Assembly (NCBI GenBank): GCA_963709525.1
Contig: CAVPXB010000010.1
Coordinates: 62,001 to 126,000 of the forward strand
DNA: 64,000 bases
Source: CAIWHR01 sp963709525
Lineage (GTDB): Bacteria > Pseudomonadota > Gammaproteobacteria > Burkholderiales > Casimicrobiaceae
Direction of reading: 5' to 3'
Shown here: positions 33,928 to 43,004 of the stretch, in pieces
Position numbering within the stretch: position 1 is the first letter of the stretch
How the letters are laid out: each line of letters opens with the position of its first letter
Position numbers and translations under genes: made by a program
The notes under the pieces: generated by a model
What the model was told of the DNA's origin: nothing
Seen by the model: only the letters and a program-made list of their open reading frames with translations
The model's database searches: none

Positions 33928-36359
33928 TAGGCGGCGCGCCTGGCTGCAGGCATGCTCGCGGCGAGCGTGTCGAGCGCGGCGCTGACCGCCCGGTCGAACA
34001 TGGGCACGGGCTCCACTACGAGGCCCGCCATGCCGGCGCCCAGTTGCCATGCCAGTTCCTCGGGCGTCAGCGACAGCGCCTTGCCGCGTCCACGGGTCGT
34101 GAAGATATAGCGCGTGCGCATCGGGCTCACCCAGAACAGGCGGGCCTGCAACTCACCCTCCGCGGTGTCGAAACGCAGCCAGGTGCCGACCGGCATTTCG
34201 CTGACGTAGTCGTGCACGGTCGCCGGATCGAAGGCTTGACGCTCGACCTTCGATGCGGCGCCGCTTGCGGCCGGAGCCGGGGGGGGCGCCTTGCCGAGAC
34301 TGCCGCCAATTGCGGGCGCGCGCTCGTCGCCCTGGTCATCGGGGCGCAGCACCGCGATGTGCAGCCTGTACAGCGCATCGAAAAAGTCGCCGACGCGCTC
34401 GCCGGCGGCATGCACGGCTCCGACGCCGGCGCGCAGGCGCCGCACCAGCGTCGGGATCAGCCGGGTCAGGCGTGCCTTCTGCGCCGTGCGCTCCTTCGCC
34501 GTGATGCTCCACAGGAGATCGTCGAGCGTTGCGATCGCCGTTTCCCAGGCGTTGCTGTCCATTCCCTCGGCCGAGCGGATCGCCGCCAGGTGATCTGACC
34601 ACAGCGTTTCGGTGAAGCTCCGAATTTCGAAGGGGATCTCGAGTCCCGCAAGCCTGTCGCGCAGCAGCGTGCGTACCCAGGTGCGGTCGCCGTCGGCCTG
34701 CTCGACGGAAAGCGCGACGCCGATGTCGTCCCGCAAGGCGGAGGCGGTCGCCGTCTGCTCGCGCAGGACGAACGGGAGAATTCTGGCGTCGGCGATTTCG
34801 AAGATGTCGATGTCGATGCGAAAGTCGGCGGCAATCGTGTCGACGATGTCCTGTGCCAGGATCGTGAATTGCTGCTGGTATCCGGGACTGCCATGGTCCC
34901 CGACCGCGGCAAGCGCAAGGTGGTCGAGCAGACGGCGCGCCGGATGCTGGCGGTTCGAGAAGAAACTGCGATCGAGCAGCGCCGCCTTGGCGATGGGCAC
35001 CTGCAGCCGCGCGAAGATGCGCCGCTGCGCATCGGGGATCGAGGGATCGCGAAAGATGTAGTCGAAGATAAGCGCCACCACATCCAGCGTCATCCGGTCC
35101 GCCGGATTGACGATCCTGTCGGCCATCGCATTGCGGATCAGCGGCAGTCGATTGAGCGGGACGGCAGCGGCGTCGCAGCGCGCACCGTAGAGGCGCGCGG
35201 TGTCCTGCTCACGCTCCGGATCGAAGTGCTGCCACTGGTCGAGTTCGGCGATCATGTCGCTCGACTGGCCGAGGGCCATCATCGAATCCAGCTGCGGAAA
35301 CGCGTGCGCGTCGCTTTCGGCGGCCGGTCCCGCGCGCGTCCGAACGGACGACCCCGCAGTCGACACGTCGCTGGCGCCACGCTGGACGAAGCGCGCAAAG
35401 GCAGCGTACAGGGCCTGCGCGACATCGGGCGCGGGGGATGGCAACAGCGATGGCAGCGGCGACGGTGGCGTGGTGGCGGGAGTCTCGCCGCCTGGAGGCG
35501 GACCTTCGGAGAAGACCAGCGGCGGGTTTTCACCGGCGATCTCGCCGACCGGCGGCACTGCGATGTCGATCGCCGCGCGTTCGGCGGCAGCGGAGGTCTG
35601 CACCTCGCCCAGCATGCGCTCGAACAGCGGCAGGAGTTCGCGGTCGTCCGCGGGACGCAGCTCGCTGCGCGCGCGCAAGGCAGCCTTGATCTCCGGCATC
35701 ACGCCGTGGTCGGCCAGGTACCGGTTCAACGCGATGTAGGTCTTGACCGCCGCGGGTCGGATGTCGCCGAGCAGACGCTCCATCAGCGGACGCCACAACC
35801 GCGGATTCGGATAGATGTTGCGCGACGTGGCGCCGATCGCATCGAGGATGTACGCGGTTCCGAACGGGTTGTCCGGCTCGACCCAGGCCTTTTCGGCGAG
35901 CAGCAGCCCGACCCGCAGATCCAGCGCGTGCAGCTCCTGCCGCGCCGAGGCGGCCAGCGCCTGCGCGGCGCGGACAATGGCCGCCTGCATCTCCTGGTCG
36001 TAGGCGCTGAGCACCCGCAAGGTCGCCACCGAGACGTCGACGTCGGGGCGGCACCCCTTGCGCCGGCTGCCGCCGAGGCGGCGCCCCACGAGTTCGCGCA
36101 GCGTGCGCGTGAAGCGCTGCAGCCACTCGCCGCGGCCGGACCGGAACCGCTCGACGTCGGCATCCGGGATGTCGAGCAGCGTCTCGAAGAGATCGTCGGT
36201 GGCGTCGAGGGATCCACGGACGGCGATGACGATGCGATCGACGAACTGATCGGTGCAATCGCCCAGCAGCGCCCGCGCCTCATCGTCGCGCGGCGGATGA
36301 TCTTCATCGAAGAGCATCGGCGTCGATGCCGTACCGGGGGGCGGTGGGGTCGGGGCCAT
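33927..36359 (-). CDS. DUF1631 family protein
   Basis: Large cytoplasmic protein of 810 residues, start ATG 36359. DUF1631 hallmarks: the conserved VVALIFDYIFRDPSIPD, RLQVPIAKAALLDRSFFSNR and HPARRLLDHLALAAVG block, and a C-terminal block PVGTWLRFDTAEGELQARLF with WVSPMRTRYIFTTRGRGKAL that resembles a PilZ-like beta-barrel. The family is largely restricted to beta- and gammaproteobacteria and has no established function. The last codon and the TAG stop abut the MITE-like element at 33766. Confidence 0.88.
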   Translation of the reverse strand: MAPTPPPPGTASTPMLFDEDHPPRDDEARALLGDCTDQFVDRIVIAVRGSLDATDDLFETLLDIPDADVERFRSGRGEWLQRFTRTLRELVGRRLGGSRRKGCRPDVDVSVATLRVLSAYDQEMQAAIVRAAQALAASARQELHALDLRVGLLLAEKAWVEPDNPFGTAYILDAIGATSRNIYPNPRLWRPLMERLLGDIRPAAVKTYIALNRYLADHGVMPEIKAALRARSELRPADDRELLPLFERMLGEVQTSAAAERAAIDIAVPPVGEIAGENPPLVFSEGPPPGGETPATTPPSPLPSLLPSPAPDVAQALYAAFARFVQRGASDVSTAGSSVRTRAGPAAESDAHAFPQLDSMMALGQSSDMIAELDQWQHFDPEREQDTARLYGARCDAAAVPLNRLPLIRNAMADRIVNPADRMTLDVVALIFDYIFRDPSIPDAQRRIFARLQVPIAKAALLDRSFFSNRQHPARRLLDHLALAAVGDHGSPGYQQQFTILAQDIVDTIAADFRIDIDIFEIADARILPFVLREQTATASALRDDIGVALSVEQADGDRTWVRTLLRDRLAGLEIPFEIRSFTETLWSDHLAAIRSAEGMDSNAWETAIATLDDLLWSITAKERTAQKARLTRLIPTLVRRLRAGVGAVHAAGERVGDFFDALYRLHIAVLRPDDQGDERAPAIGGSLGKAPPPAPAASGAASKVERQAFDPATVHDYVSEMPVGTWLRFDTAEGELQARLFWVSPMRTRYIFTTRGRGKALSLTPEELAWQLGAGMAGLVVEPVPMFDRAVSAALDTLAASMPAARRAA

Positions 36360-36449
36360 CGGGAACTTCACTGTCGACGAAGCGGACGAAGCGCCAAGTG
36401 TACCGCCTCCGTCGCGACAGGCGCCCCGACGCCGCATGCGCAGCGCACG

Positions 36450-37208
36450 TCAGCCGCGACCGATGTAGGGCATCTTGGTCGCCATCACGGTCATGAACTG
36501 GACATTGGCATCGAGCGGCAAGCTGGCCATGTAGACGATGGCGCCGGCGACGTGCGCGACATCCATCAGCGGCTCGACGGCAATGTCGCCGTTGGCCTGC
36601 AGCACGCCGGTCGCCATCCGTGCGGCCATCTCGGTCCCCGCATTGCCGATGTCGATCTGGCTGCAGGCAATGTCGTACTTGCGGCCATCAAGGGAGCTTG
36701 ACTTCGTCAGGCCGGTGATCGCGTGCTTGCTCGCTGTGTACGCCGCAGAGTTGGGGCGCGGGGCGTGCGCGGAGATCGAACCGTTGTTGATGATCCGGCC
36801 TCCGCGCGGGGTCTGATCTTTCATCAGTACGAAGGCCTGTTGCGTGCACAGGAACGCTCCGGTCAGGTTGATGTCGATGACCGCCTGCCATTGCTCGAGC
36901 GGGAGATCTTCGAGATTGACCGCGGGAGCGCCCGTGCCGGCATTGTTGAACAGGAGGTCGAGCCGCCCGAAGACTTCCCGGGTGCGCGCGAACAGGGCAT
37001 TGACCGACGCGGGGTTGCTGACGTCGGTGGCGACGGCCAGCGCGTGGCCGCGATCGGCCTGTGCCTCCTCGATGACCTCCTGGAGCGGTTCGGCCCGACG
37101 CCCGGCAAGGACTACGCGGTAGCCTTCGCGCAGCAGGGCGAGCGCCGCGGCCTTGCCGATGCCGGACCCCGCGCCGGTGACCAATGCAATCCGTGCAGTG
37201 GAGTTCAT
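36450..37208 (-). CDS. Short-chain dehydrogenase/reductase
   Basis: Classical SDR of 252 residues from ATG 37208. The cofactor motif is ALVTGAGSGIGKAAALAL, followed by LDLLFNNAGTGAP (NNAG), the catalytic Ser in NNGSISAHAPRP, and YTASKHAITGL (YxxxK). The loop after beta-2 reads VVLAGRRAEPL, whose Arg-Arg suggests NADP(H). Substrate unknown. It lies 90 bases from the DUF1631 start, on the same strand. Confidence 0.92.
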   Translation of the reverse strand: MNSTARIALVTGAGSGIGKAAALALLREGYRVVLAGRRAEPLQEVIEEAQADRGHALAVATDVSNPASVNALFARTREVFGRLDLLFNNAGTGAPAVNLEDLPLEQWQAVIDINLTGAFLCTQQAFVLMKDQTPRGGRIINNGSISAHAPRPNSAAYTASKHAITGLTKSSSLDGRKYDIACSQIDIGNAGTEMAARMATGVLQANGDIAVEPLMDVAHVAGAIVYMASLPLDANVQFMTVMATKMPYIGRG

Positions 37209-37340
37209 GTGCGGTTGTCTCCTCCGAGAAAGTGCAGGCGGGCCGTCGCGCTCGAGGCGGTCGCCGGGGGTGGACGGGAGTGCGGATTCTCTCTCGAGGC
37301 CGGTGGCATGCGCAAACTCCCGAGGGAACAGGTTTGAACC

Positions 37341-37365
37341 GCTCGCCCCGGGCTTGTCGAAAGGC
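37341..37365. repeat. Short dispersed palindromic repeat
   Basis: GCTCGCCCCGGGCTTGTCGA followed by AAGGC resembles the very common proteobacterial intergenic motif 'cgcccTGAGCTTGTCGAagggc'. Single copy in this window, in the 253-bp gap between the SDR and the acyltransferase; the remainder of that gap holds nothing recognisable except a possible TTATAG -10 just before 37462. Confidence 0.4.
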
Positions 37366-37461
37366 AGGCTTGAGCCGGCGGCATCCGACCGACCACCGGG
37401 CCTGATCGGTGCGGCGGTTTGCGATCGGTGCGCGGCTCTCTTATAGTCGGGACTTCGCGCC

Positions 37462-38319
37462 ATGCATCTTGCCCTGCGCCTGCTCGCTTCGCTGCCGCTG
37501 TCGACTCTCTATCGGGTTGCGGGCGTGCTGTCGTTCCTGATCGACGATGTCCTGCGCTGGCGGCGGGAGCAGGTCGATCGGGATCTTGCGCTGGCGTTTC
37601 CGGAGCGGATGCCCGCCGAGCGCCACAAGATCAGGCACGACTCCTACCGTCGCGTTGCCGATCTTTTCGTCGAGATGATCTGGGGGAGCCGCGCCAGCGC
37701 CGACGAACTTCGGCAGCGGGTGGTGTTCGACAACCCCGAGGTCGTCGAGCGCAACGCCGCAGCCGGGCATTCGCTGGTGCTGCTGGCCCCGCATTACTGC
37801 AACTGGGAATGGCTGTTGCTGTCGGGTGGGCTGACGTTCGGCTTTCCCATCGATGCCGTCTACAGGCCGCAGCGCCTCTCCGGGCTCGATCGCTTCCTGC
37901 GCGAGACGCGCTCGCGCTTCGGCGGCAAGCCGATTCCGCAGGGAGAGTTCGTGTTCGAGCTCATGAATCGCAGCGGGCAGATGCGCGGCTACGCACTGAT
38001 CGCCGACCAGACGCCGCGGCCGGACGATCGCAAATACTGGACGAAGTTTCTCCACCGCGACACCGCGTTCTTTGTCGGTGCCGAGAAAGTGGCCCGCTTT
38101 CTCGACGCCCCGATCTTCTACGTGGGCATGCGACGCCTCGCGCGCGGCCGCTACGCGGTGCGCTTCACGCCTCTCGCCGAGCCCCCCTATGACCAGGTCG
38201 ACGGGACGCCGGTCATGGAGGGTTTTGCGCGCCACCTCGAAGCAGCGGTCAACGCAGTCCCCGCCGATTGGTTGTGGCTGCAGAAACGCTGGAAATACGC
38301 GCGGCCCGCCGGCGAGTAG
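37462..38319 (+). CDS. LpxL/HtrB-type lipid A acyltransferase
   Basis: Inner-membrane acyltransferase that adds a secondary acyl chain to lipid A precursors (or a related lipid). 285 residues. An N-terminal hydrophobic helix is followed by the catalytic H-x4-E motif in LLAPHYCNWEWLLL, and the conserved FPIDAVYRPQRLSGLDRFLR, YALIADQTPRP and GMRRLARGRYAVRF segments. The final WLWLQKRWKYARP is the standard LpxL ending (W-x-H/Q-KRWK). Confidence 0.93.
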   Translation: MHLALRLLASLPLSTLYRVAGVLSFLIDDVLRWRREQVDRDLALAFPERMPAERHKIRHDSYRRVADLFVEMIWGSRASADELRQRVVFDNPEVVERNAAAGHSLVLLAPHYCNWEWLLLSGGLTFGFPIDAVYRPQRLSGLDRFLRETRSRFGGKPIPQGEFVFELMNRSGQMRGYALIADQTPRPDDRKYWTKFLHRDTAFFVGAEKVARFLDAPIFYVGMRRLARGRYAVRFTPLAEPPYDQVDGTPVMEGFARHLEAAVNAVPADWLWLQKRWKYARPAGE

Positions 38320-38341
38320 CAGCGCCAGGCGGGCGAGTGCG

Positions 38342-39616
38342 TCACTTGCCGCGCAGAAGCGCCCACAGTGCCAGCGCGCCGAACGTGGCGGTGCCGATAC
38401 CCCCGAGGGTGAAGCTGCCAAGCTTGATGGTGAAGTCTCCGGCGCCGAGCACCAGCGTCACTGCCGCGACGATCAGGTTCCGGTTCTCGCTGAAGTCGAC
38501 CTTGTTCTCGACCCAGATCCGCGCGCCGGCGACGGCGATGAGGCCGAAGACGACGATGGAGACGCCGCCCAGCACCGGACCGGGTATGGTCTGGATCAGC
38601 GCGCCGAATTTCGGCGAAAAGCCGAGCGCGATGGCGATCAGCGCGGCGATGACGAACACGATGGTCGAGTAGATCTTCGTCACCGCCATGACGCCGATGT
38701 TCTCGGCGTAGGTGGTGACCCCGGTGCCGCCGACGCTTCCGGCCAGCATCGTGGCCACGCCGTCGCCGACGAACGCGCGCCCCATGTAGCGGTCGAGATC
38801 GCGATGCGTCATCGCGCTCACCGCCTTGATGTGCCCGAGATTCTCGGCGACCAGGATGATCGCGACCGGCGCGATCAGCGCCATCGCCTCGGCCTTCCAG
38901 ATCGGGGCGGCAAATTTCGGCAGGCCAAACCAGGCGGCGTTGGCGACGCCGGCGAAAGCGACCGGCTTGCCGAGGCCAAGGCCGTTGGTGAGGATCATGT
39001 AGATCGCGTACGCGGCGAGGAGACCGACCAGGATCAGCAGGCGCTGCAGCATGCCGCGGGTGAAGACGGCGACCCCGCCCACGCACAGGATGGTCACCAG
39101 CGCCATCCAGGCATCGAAGCTGGTGCCGCCGACGCTCTTCACGGCGATAGGCGCGAGGTTCAGGCCGATGACCGCGACCACGGCCCCGGTGACCACCGGC
39201 GGCATCAACCGCTCGATCCAGCCGGTGCCCACCGCCATCACCGCGAGACCGATCGCCGTGTAGAGGAGCCCGGCGGCGATGATGCCGCCCAAGGCCACGC
39301 CGATGTTCGCATTCGCGCCTTGCCCCGCGTAGCCGGTGGCCGCGATGACCACGCCGATGAAGGCGAAACTCGATCCGAGGTAGCTCGGCACCCGCCCGCC
39401 GACCAGCACGAAAAAGAGCAGCGTTCCGAACCCCGACATCAGGATCGCGACGTTGGGATCGAAGCCCATCAGCAGCGGGGCGAGGACGGTGGCGCCAAAC
39501 ATCGCGACGACGTGCTGCAGGCCCATCGCCAGCGTCTGCGGCCAGGGCAGGCGCTCGTCGGGGGCGATGACGCCTTCGGTGCGGATCTGCCAGGTGGGGA
39601 AATACGAATCGCTCAT
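38342..39616 (-). CDS. uraA: Uracil/xanthine permease (NCS2, UraA type)
   Basis: Inner-membrane nucleobase:cation symporter of 424 residues with about 14 helices. Family marks: LPWPQTLAMGLQHVVAMFGA, the PSYLGSSFAFIGVVIA loop, ILVAENLGHIKAVSAM with the substrate Glu, and GTGVTTYAENIGVMAVTKIY with the second Glu. These resemble uracil-type more than xanthine-type carriers. It converges on the acyltransferase with 22 bases between. Confidence 0.92.
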   Translation of the reverse strand: MSDSYFPTWQIRTEGVIAPDERLPWPQTLAMGLQHVVAMFGATVLAPLLMGFDPNVAILMSGFGTLLFFVLVGGRVPSYLGSSFAFIGVVIAATGYAGQGANANIGVALGGIIAAGLLYTAIGLAVMAVGTGWIERLMPPVVTGAVVAVIGLNLAPIAVKSVGGTSFDAWMALVTILCVGGVAVFTRGMLQRLLILVGLLAAYAIYMILTNGLGLGKPVAFAGVANAAWFGLPKFAAPIWKAEAMALIAPVAIILVAENLGHIKAVSAMTHRDLDRYMGRAFVGDGVATMLAGSVGGTGVTTYAENIGVMAVTKIYSTIVFVIAALIAIALGFSPKFGALIQTIPGPVLGGVSIVVFGLIAVAGARIWVENKVDFSENRNLIVAAVTLVLGAGDFTIKLGSFTLGGIGTATFGALALWALLRGK

Positions 39617-39818
39617 CGGTGGTCTCCGTCTCTGCTCGTGTGGACAAGGGTGCGTGACGCGGGTCGAATGCAGGCGCCAGGGGCAAAATAAAAGCGAGCC
39701 GCAGCTCGCTTGCCGAGTGAATCCGCAGGTGCCGTTCGGGCCCCGCGGGAACAGGCGCCGACGCCCGGTCCGGCAGCAACCTCAATTGCCCGCGCCGGCG
39801 TCGTGGTGCTCGCTTCGC

Positions 39819-40013
39819 TCAATCGCTTCCCGCGCGCGGGCCGCGGCGACGTGAAAACCAGCGCGACGTGGGTTTCCAGGTTTCAAGCGTGTCAAACGAA
39901 AATCCCGCCAGAACCACAAACCCCGCCAGCGCGCCCAGGACCAGCAGCACCGGCAACATGTTTTCCGGTCGGACGACCGCCATCAGCGTCATTCCAAGAA
40001 GTACGGCTTTCAT
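39819..40013 (-). CDS. Small hypothetical membrane protein
   Basis: 64-residue ORF from ATG 40013 with a strong ribosome site (AAAGGAG, 7 bases upstream). One long hydrophobic segment (ENMLPVLLVLGALAGFVVLAGF) is followed by a basic tail (KPTSRWFSRRRGPRAGSD). Unrecognised; probably a single-pass membrane protein. Confidence 0.55.
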   Translation of the reverse strand: MKAVLLGMTLMAVVRPENMLPVLLVLGALAGFVVLAGFSFDTLETWKPTSRWFSRRRGPRAGSD

Positions 40014-40389
40014 TTCAAGATCTCCTTTGTCCCGACGGCATCGGTTCGGCGACGAAAACAATCGGACACTCCGCGCCCACCGAAACCGTCAGCTAAGGCC
40101 ACATTTTCTCTCAGCGGCTGAAGCAAGACGCTGCGCTGCATCAAGAAATCTTCGAAAACTTCTGTTTTCGTGGCTTCCATGCACTGAATAACTGCGTCAC
40201 AATGACGCAACCAGAGGCGCATTAGTGGCAAAAGTGGCCGGCAGGTGCCGGATCGTGTGGTTTGCTCCAGATGCCGACCCCGAGGGGCCGTGCCGACAAG
40301 TGAGTGACCGCGCGGGCATACCGGGCTATTCTGACCGCCGTTGCCTTGATCCGACCCGCCGCCCAAGCCGATTCCCGTCTGCCGCCGCC
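40014..40389. other. Gene-free region with two short inverted repeats
   Basis: No ORF is supported in these 376 bases. CGAAAAC-TTCT-GTTTTCG (40153-40170) is a small hairpin. TGCGTCA-CAA-TGACGCA (40193-40208) is a perfect 7-bp dyad that looks like a protein-binding operator. A weak -10-like TATTCT lies at about 40326. The region probably carries the promoters of argB and of the small membrane protein. Confidence 0.4.
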
Positions 40390-41328
40390 ATGTCTCCCCT
40401 GCCATCGCTACCCCCCCACCAGAAGGCCCGCATTCTCGCCGAGGCGCTGCCGTTCATTCGCGCCTACCATGCCACGACGCTGGTCATCCGGCTCGGCGGA
40501 GGGGCCATGGCGGACCCGGTGTTGAAGGCGGGGTTCGCGCGCGACGTGGCGCTGCTGCGGCTCGTCGGCATGAACCCGATCGTCGTGCACGGCGGCGGTT
40601 GGCGCATCGATCAGCTGTGCGAGCAGATGGGCTTGCCGATCCGGCGGCACAATGACCTGCGGATCACCGACGAGGCGACGATGAACGTCGTCGAGATGGT
40701 GCTCGACGAACTGAATCAGGAGTTGGTGGGCCTCGTCAACAGGCATGGCGGCCGGGCGATCGGGCTCAACGGGCAGGACGCTCGCTTCATCCATGCGCGG
40801 AAGATGGCGCTGGCACCTGCCGCCGCAGGGGAAGCACCGGTCGATCTGGGGTTGGTCGGGGACGTGGAGCGCATCGACGTCGATCTCGTCGGCCTGCTGC
40901 TGTCGAGAGGGTTCACGCCGGTGATCATGCCGATCGGCGTCGGCGACGACGGGACCGCGTACCACATCAATTCCGACATCGTCGCGGGCCAGCTTGCGCG
41001 CGCATTGCATGCCGAAAAGCTGGTCCTGATGACCAACGTTCCGGGTGTGAAGGGGCGCGACGGCAAGCTTGCCTATGTGCTGACGGCGAGCGACGCCGAG
41101 TCGTTGCTGACGGACGGCACCGTACGGGGAGACATGCGGCCGCGCCTCAATGCCGCGCTGGAAGCCGTGCGCGAGGGGGTCCGCTCGGTCCACATCATCG
41201 ACGGCGGGGTGGAGAGCGCACTCCTGCTCGAGGTGTTGACCGCCGACGGCGTGGGAACCGCCGTTCGCTCGGATGCGGGCCCGGATTTCCTGGCCGACAG
41301 CCGGAGTTACTTCGCCGCGGGAGTTTGA
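40390..41328 (+). CDS. argB: N-acetylglutamate kinase-like protein (divergent ArgB)
   Basis: Amino-acid kinase family, 312 residues, most like N-acetylglutamate kinase of arginine synthesis. Conserved: GFARDVALLRLVGMNPIVVHGGG, RITDEATMNVVEMVL, GHAIGLNGQDA-like RAIGLNGQDARFI, NSDIVAGQLARALHAEKLVLMTNVPGV, and MRPRLNAALEAVREGVRSVHIIDG. Departures: the canonical opening K-x-GG is IRLGGG, with Arg where the catalytic Lys is expected; GGGPQI is GGGWRI; and the G-x-VNKE stretch is DELNQE. It may be a paralogue with altered activity. Confidence 0.8.
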   Translation: MSPLPSLPPHQKARILAEALPFIRAYHATTLVIRLGGGAMADPVLKAGFARDVALLRLVGMNPIVVHGGGWRIDQLCEQMGLPIRRHNDLRITDEATMNVVEMVLDELNQELVGLVNRHGGRAIGLNGQDARFIHARKMALAPAAAGEAPVDLGLVGDVERIDVDLVGLLLSRGFTPVIMPIGVGDDGTAYHINSDIVAGQLARALHAEKLVLMTNVPGVKGRDGKLAYVLTASDAESLLTDGTVRGDMRPRLNAALEAVREGVRSVHIIDGGVESALLLEVLTADGVGTAVRSDAGPDFLADSRSYFAAGV

Positions 41329-41351
41329 CCCCGCTGCAGTGGCGTCGCGGA

Positions 41352-41618
41352 TCAACGGCCTTTCGGGGTCTCGTCGATCCAGAACACGGGGGCTCCAGGC
41401 GCAGGGTGATCCTGCCACCACTGCGCGGCCGGACCCGGGACGCCCGGATCGGCCGTCGTCGGGCTGGAAACCGGCACTGACTCTTGCTTCGCGTCGTTCC
41501 TGACGTCCGCCGCACAGGGCGCCCCCGCCCGGCCCTGCGCGGGCATGAGACCCTCGGCGAGGTGGGTGAGGAAGCCCAGCACGCCATGATCTCCAAAGGA
41601 AAAACCCGCTACTTTCAT
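41352..41618 (-). CDS. Small hypothetical protein, weak support
   Basis: 88-residue ORF from ATG 41618, opening KVAGFSFGDHGVLGFLTHLA and ending PGAPVFWIDETPKGR. There is no strong ribosome site and no recognised domain. It is divergent from the LysR gene across a repeat-containing promoter region, which is where a LysR target would sit. That position is the main reason to list it. Confidence 0.4.
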   Translation of the reverse strand: MKVAGFSFGDHGVLGFLTHLAEGLMPAQGRAGAPCAADVRNDAKQESVPVSSPTTADPGVPGPAAQWWQDHPAPGAPVFWIDETPKGR

Positions 41619-41657
41619 GTTTGTTCCCGACGCTGGCCCGTGCTCAGGCGCAAGAAG

Positions 41658-41771
41658 TGGTGCATTGCACAATTGAATATACGGCCAACTGGCCAGGAAA
41701 TCCAATCATTGTTCCTGATCAATGCCATTATTTTTCGCAATGCTCGCGCCTCAGATTGGTGCAATGCACAA
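41658..41771. promoter_or_regulatory. Pair of 15-bp repeats in the LysR divergent control region
   Basis: TGGTGCATTGCACAA (41658-41672) and TGGTGCAATGCACAA (41757-41771) differ at one base and are spaced 99 bases apart. Each contains a near-palindrome GTGCA-TGCAC. They flank an AT-rich tract, the least GC-rich stretch nearby, and the second lies about 45 bases before the lysR ATG. Likely operator sites for the adjacent regulator. Confidence 0.5.
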
Positions 41772-41817
41772 ATTTGACGTATTATTCTCACCGGGAGGAT
41801 AGGGAGTCCAAAGTCAG

Positions 41818-42819
41818 ATGGAACTCTATCAGCTGCGAACCTTCGTGGTGGTAGCAGAAACGGGTCACCTGACCCGCGCATCGGAAAGGCTGCATCTCAG
41901 CCAGCCGGCAGTGAGCGCGCAGGTCAAGGCGCTTGAAGACGAACTGGACGTCGCGCTTTTCGAGCGATCTTCGAACGGTACGGCCTTGACGGCGGCGGGC
42001 CGCACGCTGTTGCCGGAGGCCGAGCGCGTGATCGGCGCGGCACAAGCGCTGATAAGCGCCGCCCGCGCGCTCAAGGGCGAAATTGTCGGCAGGCTTCGGG
42101 TGGGGACCACCGCTGACCCGGAATTCATTCGGGTCGCCGAGTTTCTCGCCCTCGCCGTGAGACGTTTCCCTCGCCTCGACATCGAACTGCAGCAAGAGGT
42201 GTCTGGCGCCGCGTTCGAGAAGGTGGTCGCAGGCGCGCTCGACGCGGGGTTCTATCACGGCGACCTGTCGCATCCGATGGTCGGATCGCGGGTGCTGCGC
42301 GAGATCGCCTACCGGATCGCGGCGCCGGCCGCCTGGCGCGGTGCGATCGAAGCCGCGGACGGGCCGGTCATTGCGTCGTTGCCCTGGATCATGGCGCCGC
42401 CGATCAGCACCAACCATGTGCTCGCCACCGAGTGGTTCCGGGCCCGTGGTCTCGTGCCGGCGAAGCGAGTCGAGGCGGACAGCCCCCAGGTCATCAGTTC
42501 GCTGGTCGTTGGCGGGCTCGGCGTTGCGCTGCTGCGCGAAGACCTCGCCGTCGCTGCGGCCGCCGCCGGCGAAATTTGTCTTTGGCGCGACGAGCGGCTT
42601 GCCACGCGCTTGCAGTTCATCTACCGCGTCGAGCGCGAGGGCGATCCGATGCTTAAGGGCGTGCTGGACGTGCTGGCGGAGATCTGGCCGGCGTCGTTGC
42701 CCGAAGCCGCTGTTCCCGCGTCTTTGCGCTGCGATGCCGCCGCGCGCCGGGATCCGCGCGCCTCTGACGTGCGGGACCGCGATCGGGACGCGACGAACGC
42801 CCTTCAGCGGACCCCCTGA
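41818..42819 (+). CDS. LysR-family transcriptional regulator
   Basis: 333 residues. The winged-helix domain is complete: ELYQLRTFVVVAETGHLTRA, ASERLHLSQPAVSAQVKALE, DELDVALFERSSNGTALTAAG. The effector domain follows (LRVGTTADPEFIRVAEFLAL). The tail after about residue 300 is unusually charged (RCDAAARRDPRASDVRDRDR) and not typical. The ribosome site is GGGAG. Target genes and inducer are unknown; the divergent small ORF and its repeats are the nearest candidates. Confidence 0.92.
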   Translation: MELYQLRTFVVVAETGHLTRASERLHLSQPAVSAQVKALEDELDVALFERSSNGTALTAAGRTLLPEAERVIGAAQALISAARALKGEIVGRLRVGTTADPEFIRVAEFLALAVRRFPRLDIELQQEVSGAAFEKVVAGALDAGFYHGDLSHPMVGSRVLREIAYRIAAPAAWRGAIEAADGPVIASLPWIMAPPISTNHVLATEWFRARGLVPAKRVEADSPQVISSLVVGGLGVALLREDLAVAAAAAGEICLWRDERLATRLQFIYRVEREGDPMLKGVLDVLAEIWPASLPEAAVPASLRCDAAARRDPRASDVRDRDRDATNALQRTP

Positions 42820-43004
42820 TCGGCTTGCAAGCGGCCTCTTTGGAGGCGGCAGCGAGCATGGCATCGCGACCTCCTTGCGGTAAGTTGCAGTTCCTCGATT
42901 GTTGTTTCGGCATCCGCGGGACTTTGATGGGGCCGTGGGTGCTGCCCGGGCGACCTTGTGTCGGAAACCGCGCCAGGCGGCAATGTGCGTTGGCAGATCG
43001 ACGC

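Noticed and set aside
35200..36701. Long plus-strand frames opposite the DUF1631 gene
   Set aside because: The minus strand carries the conserved DUF1631 blocks; the plus-strand frames are shadows.
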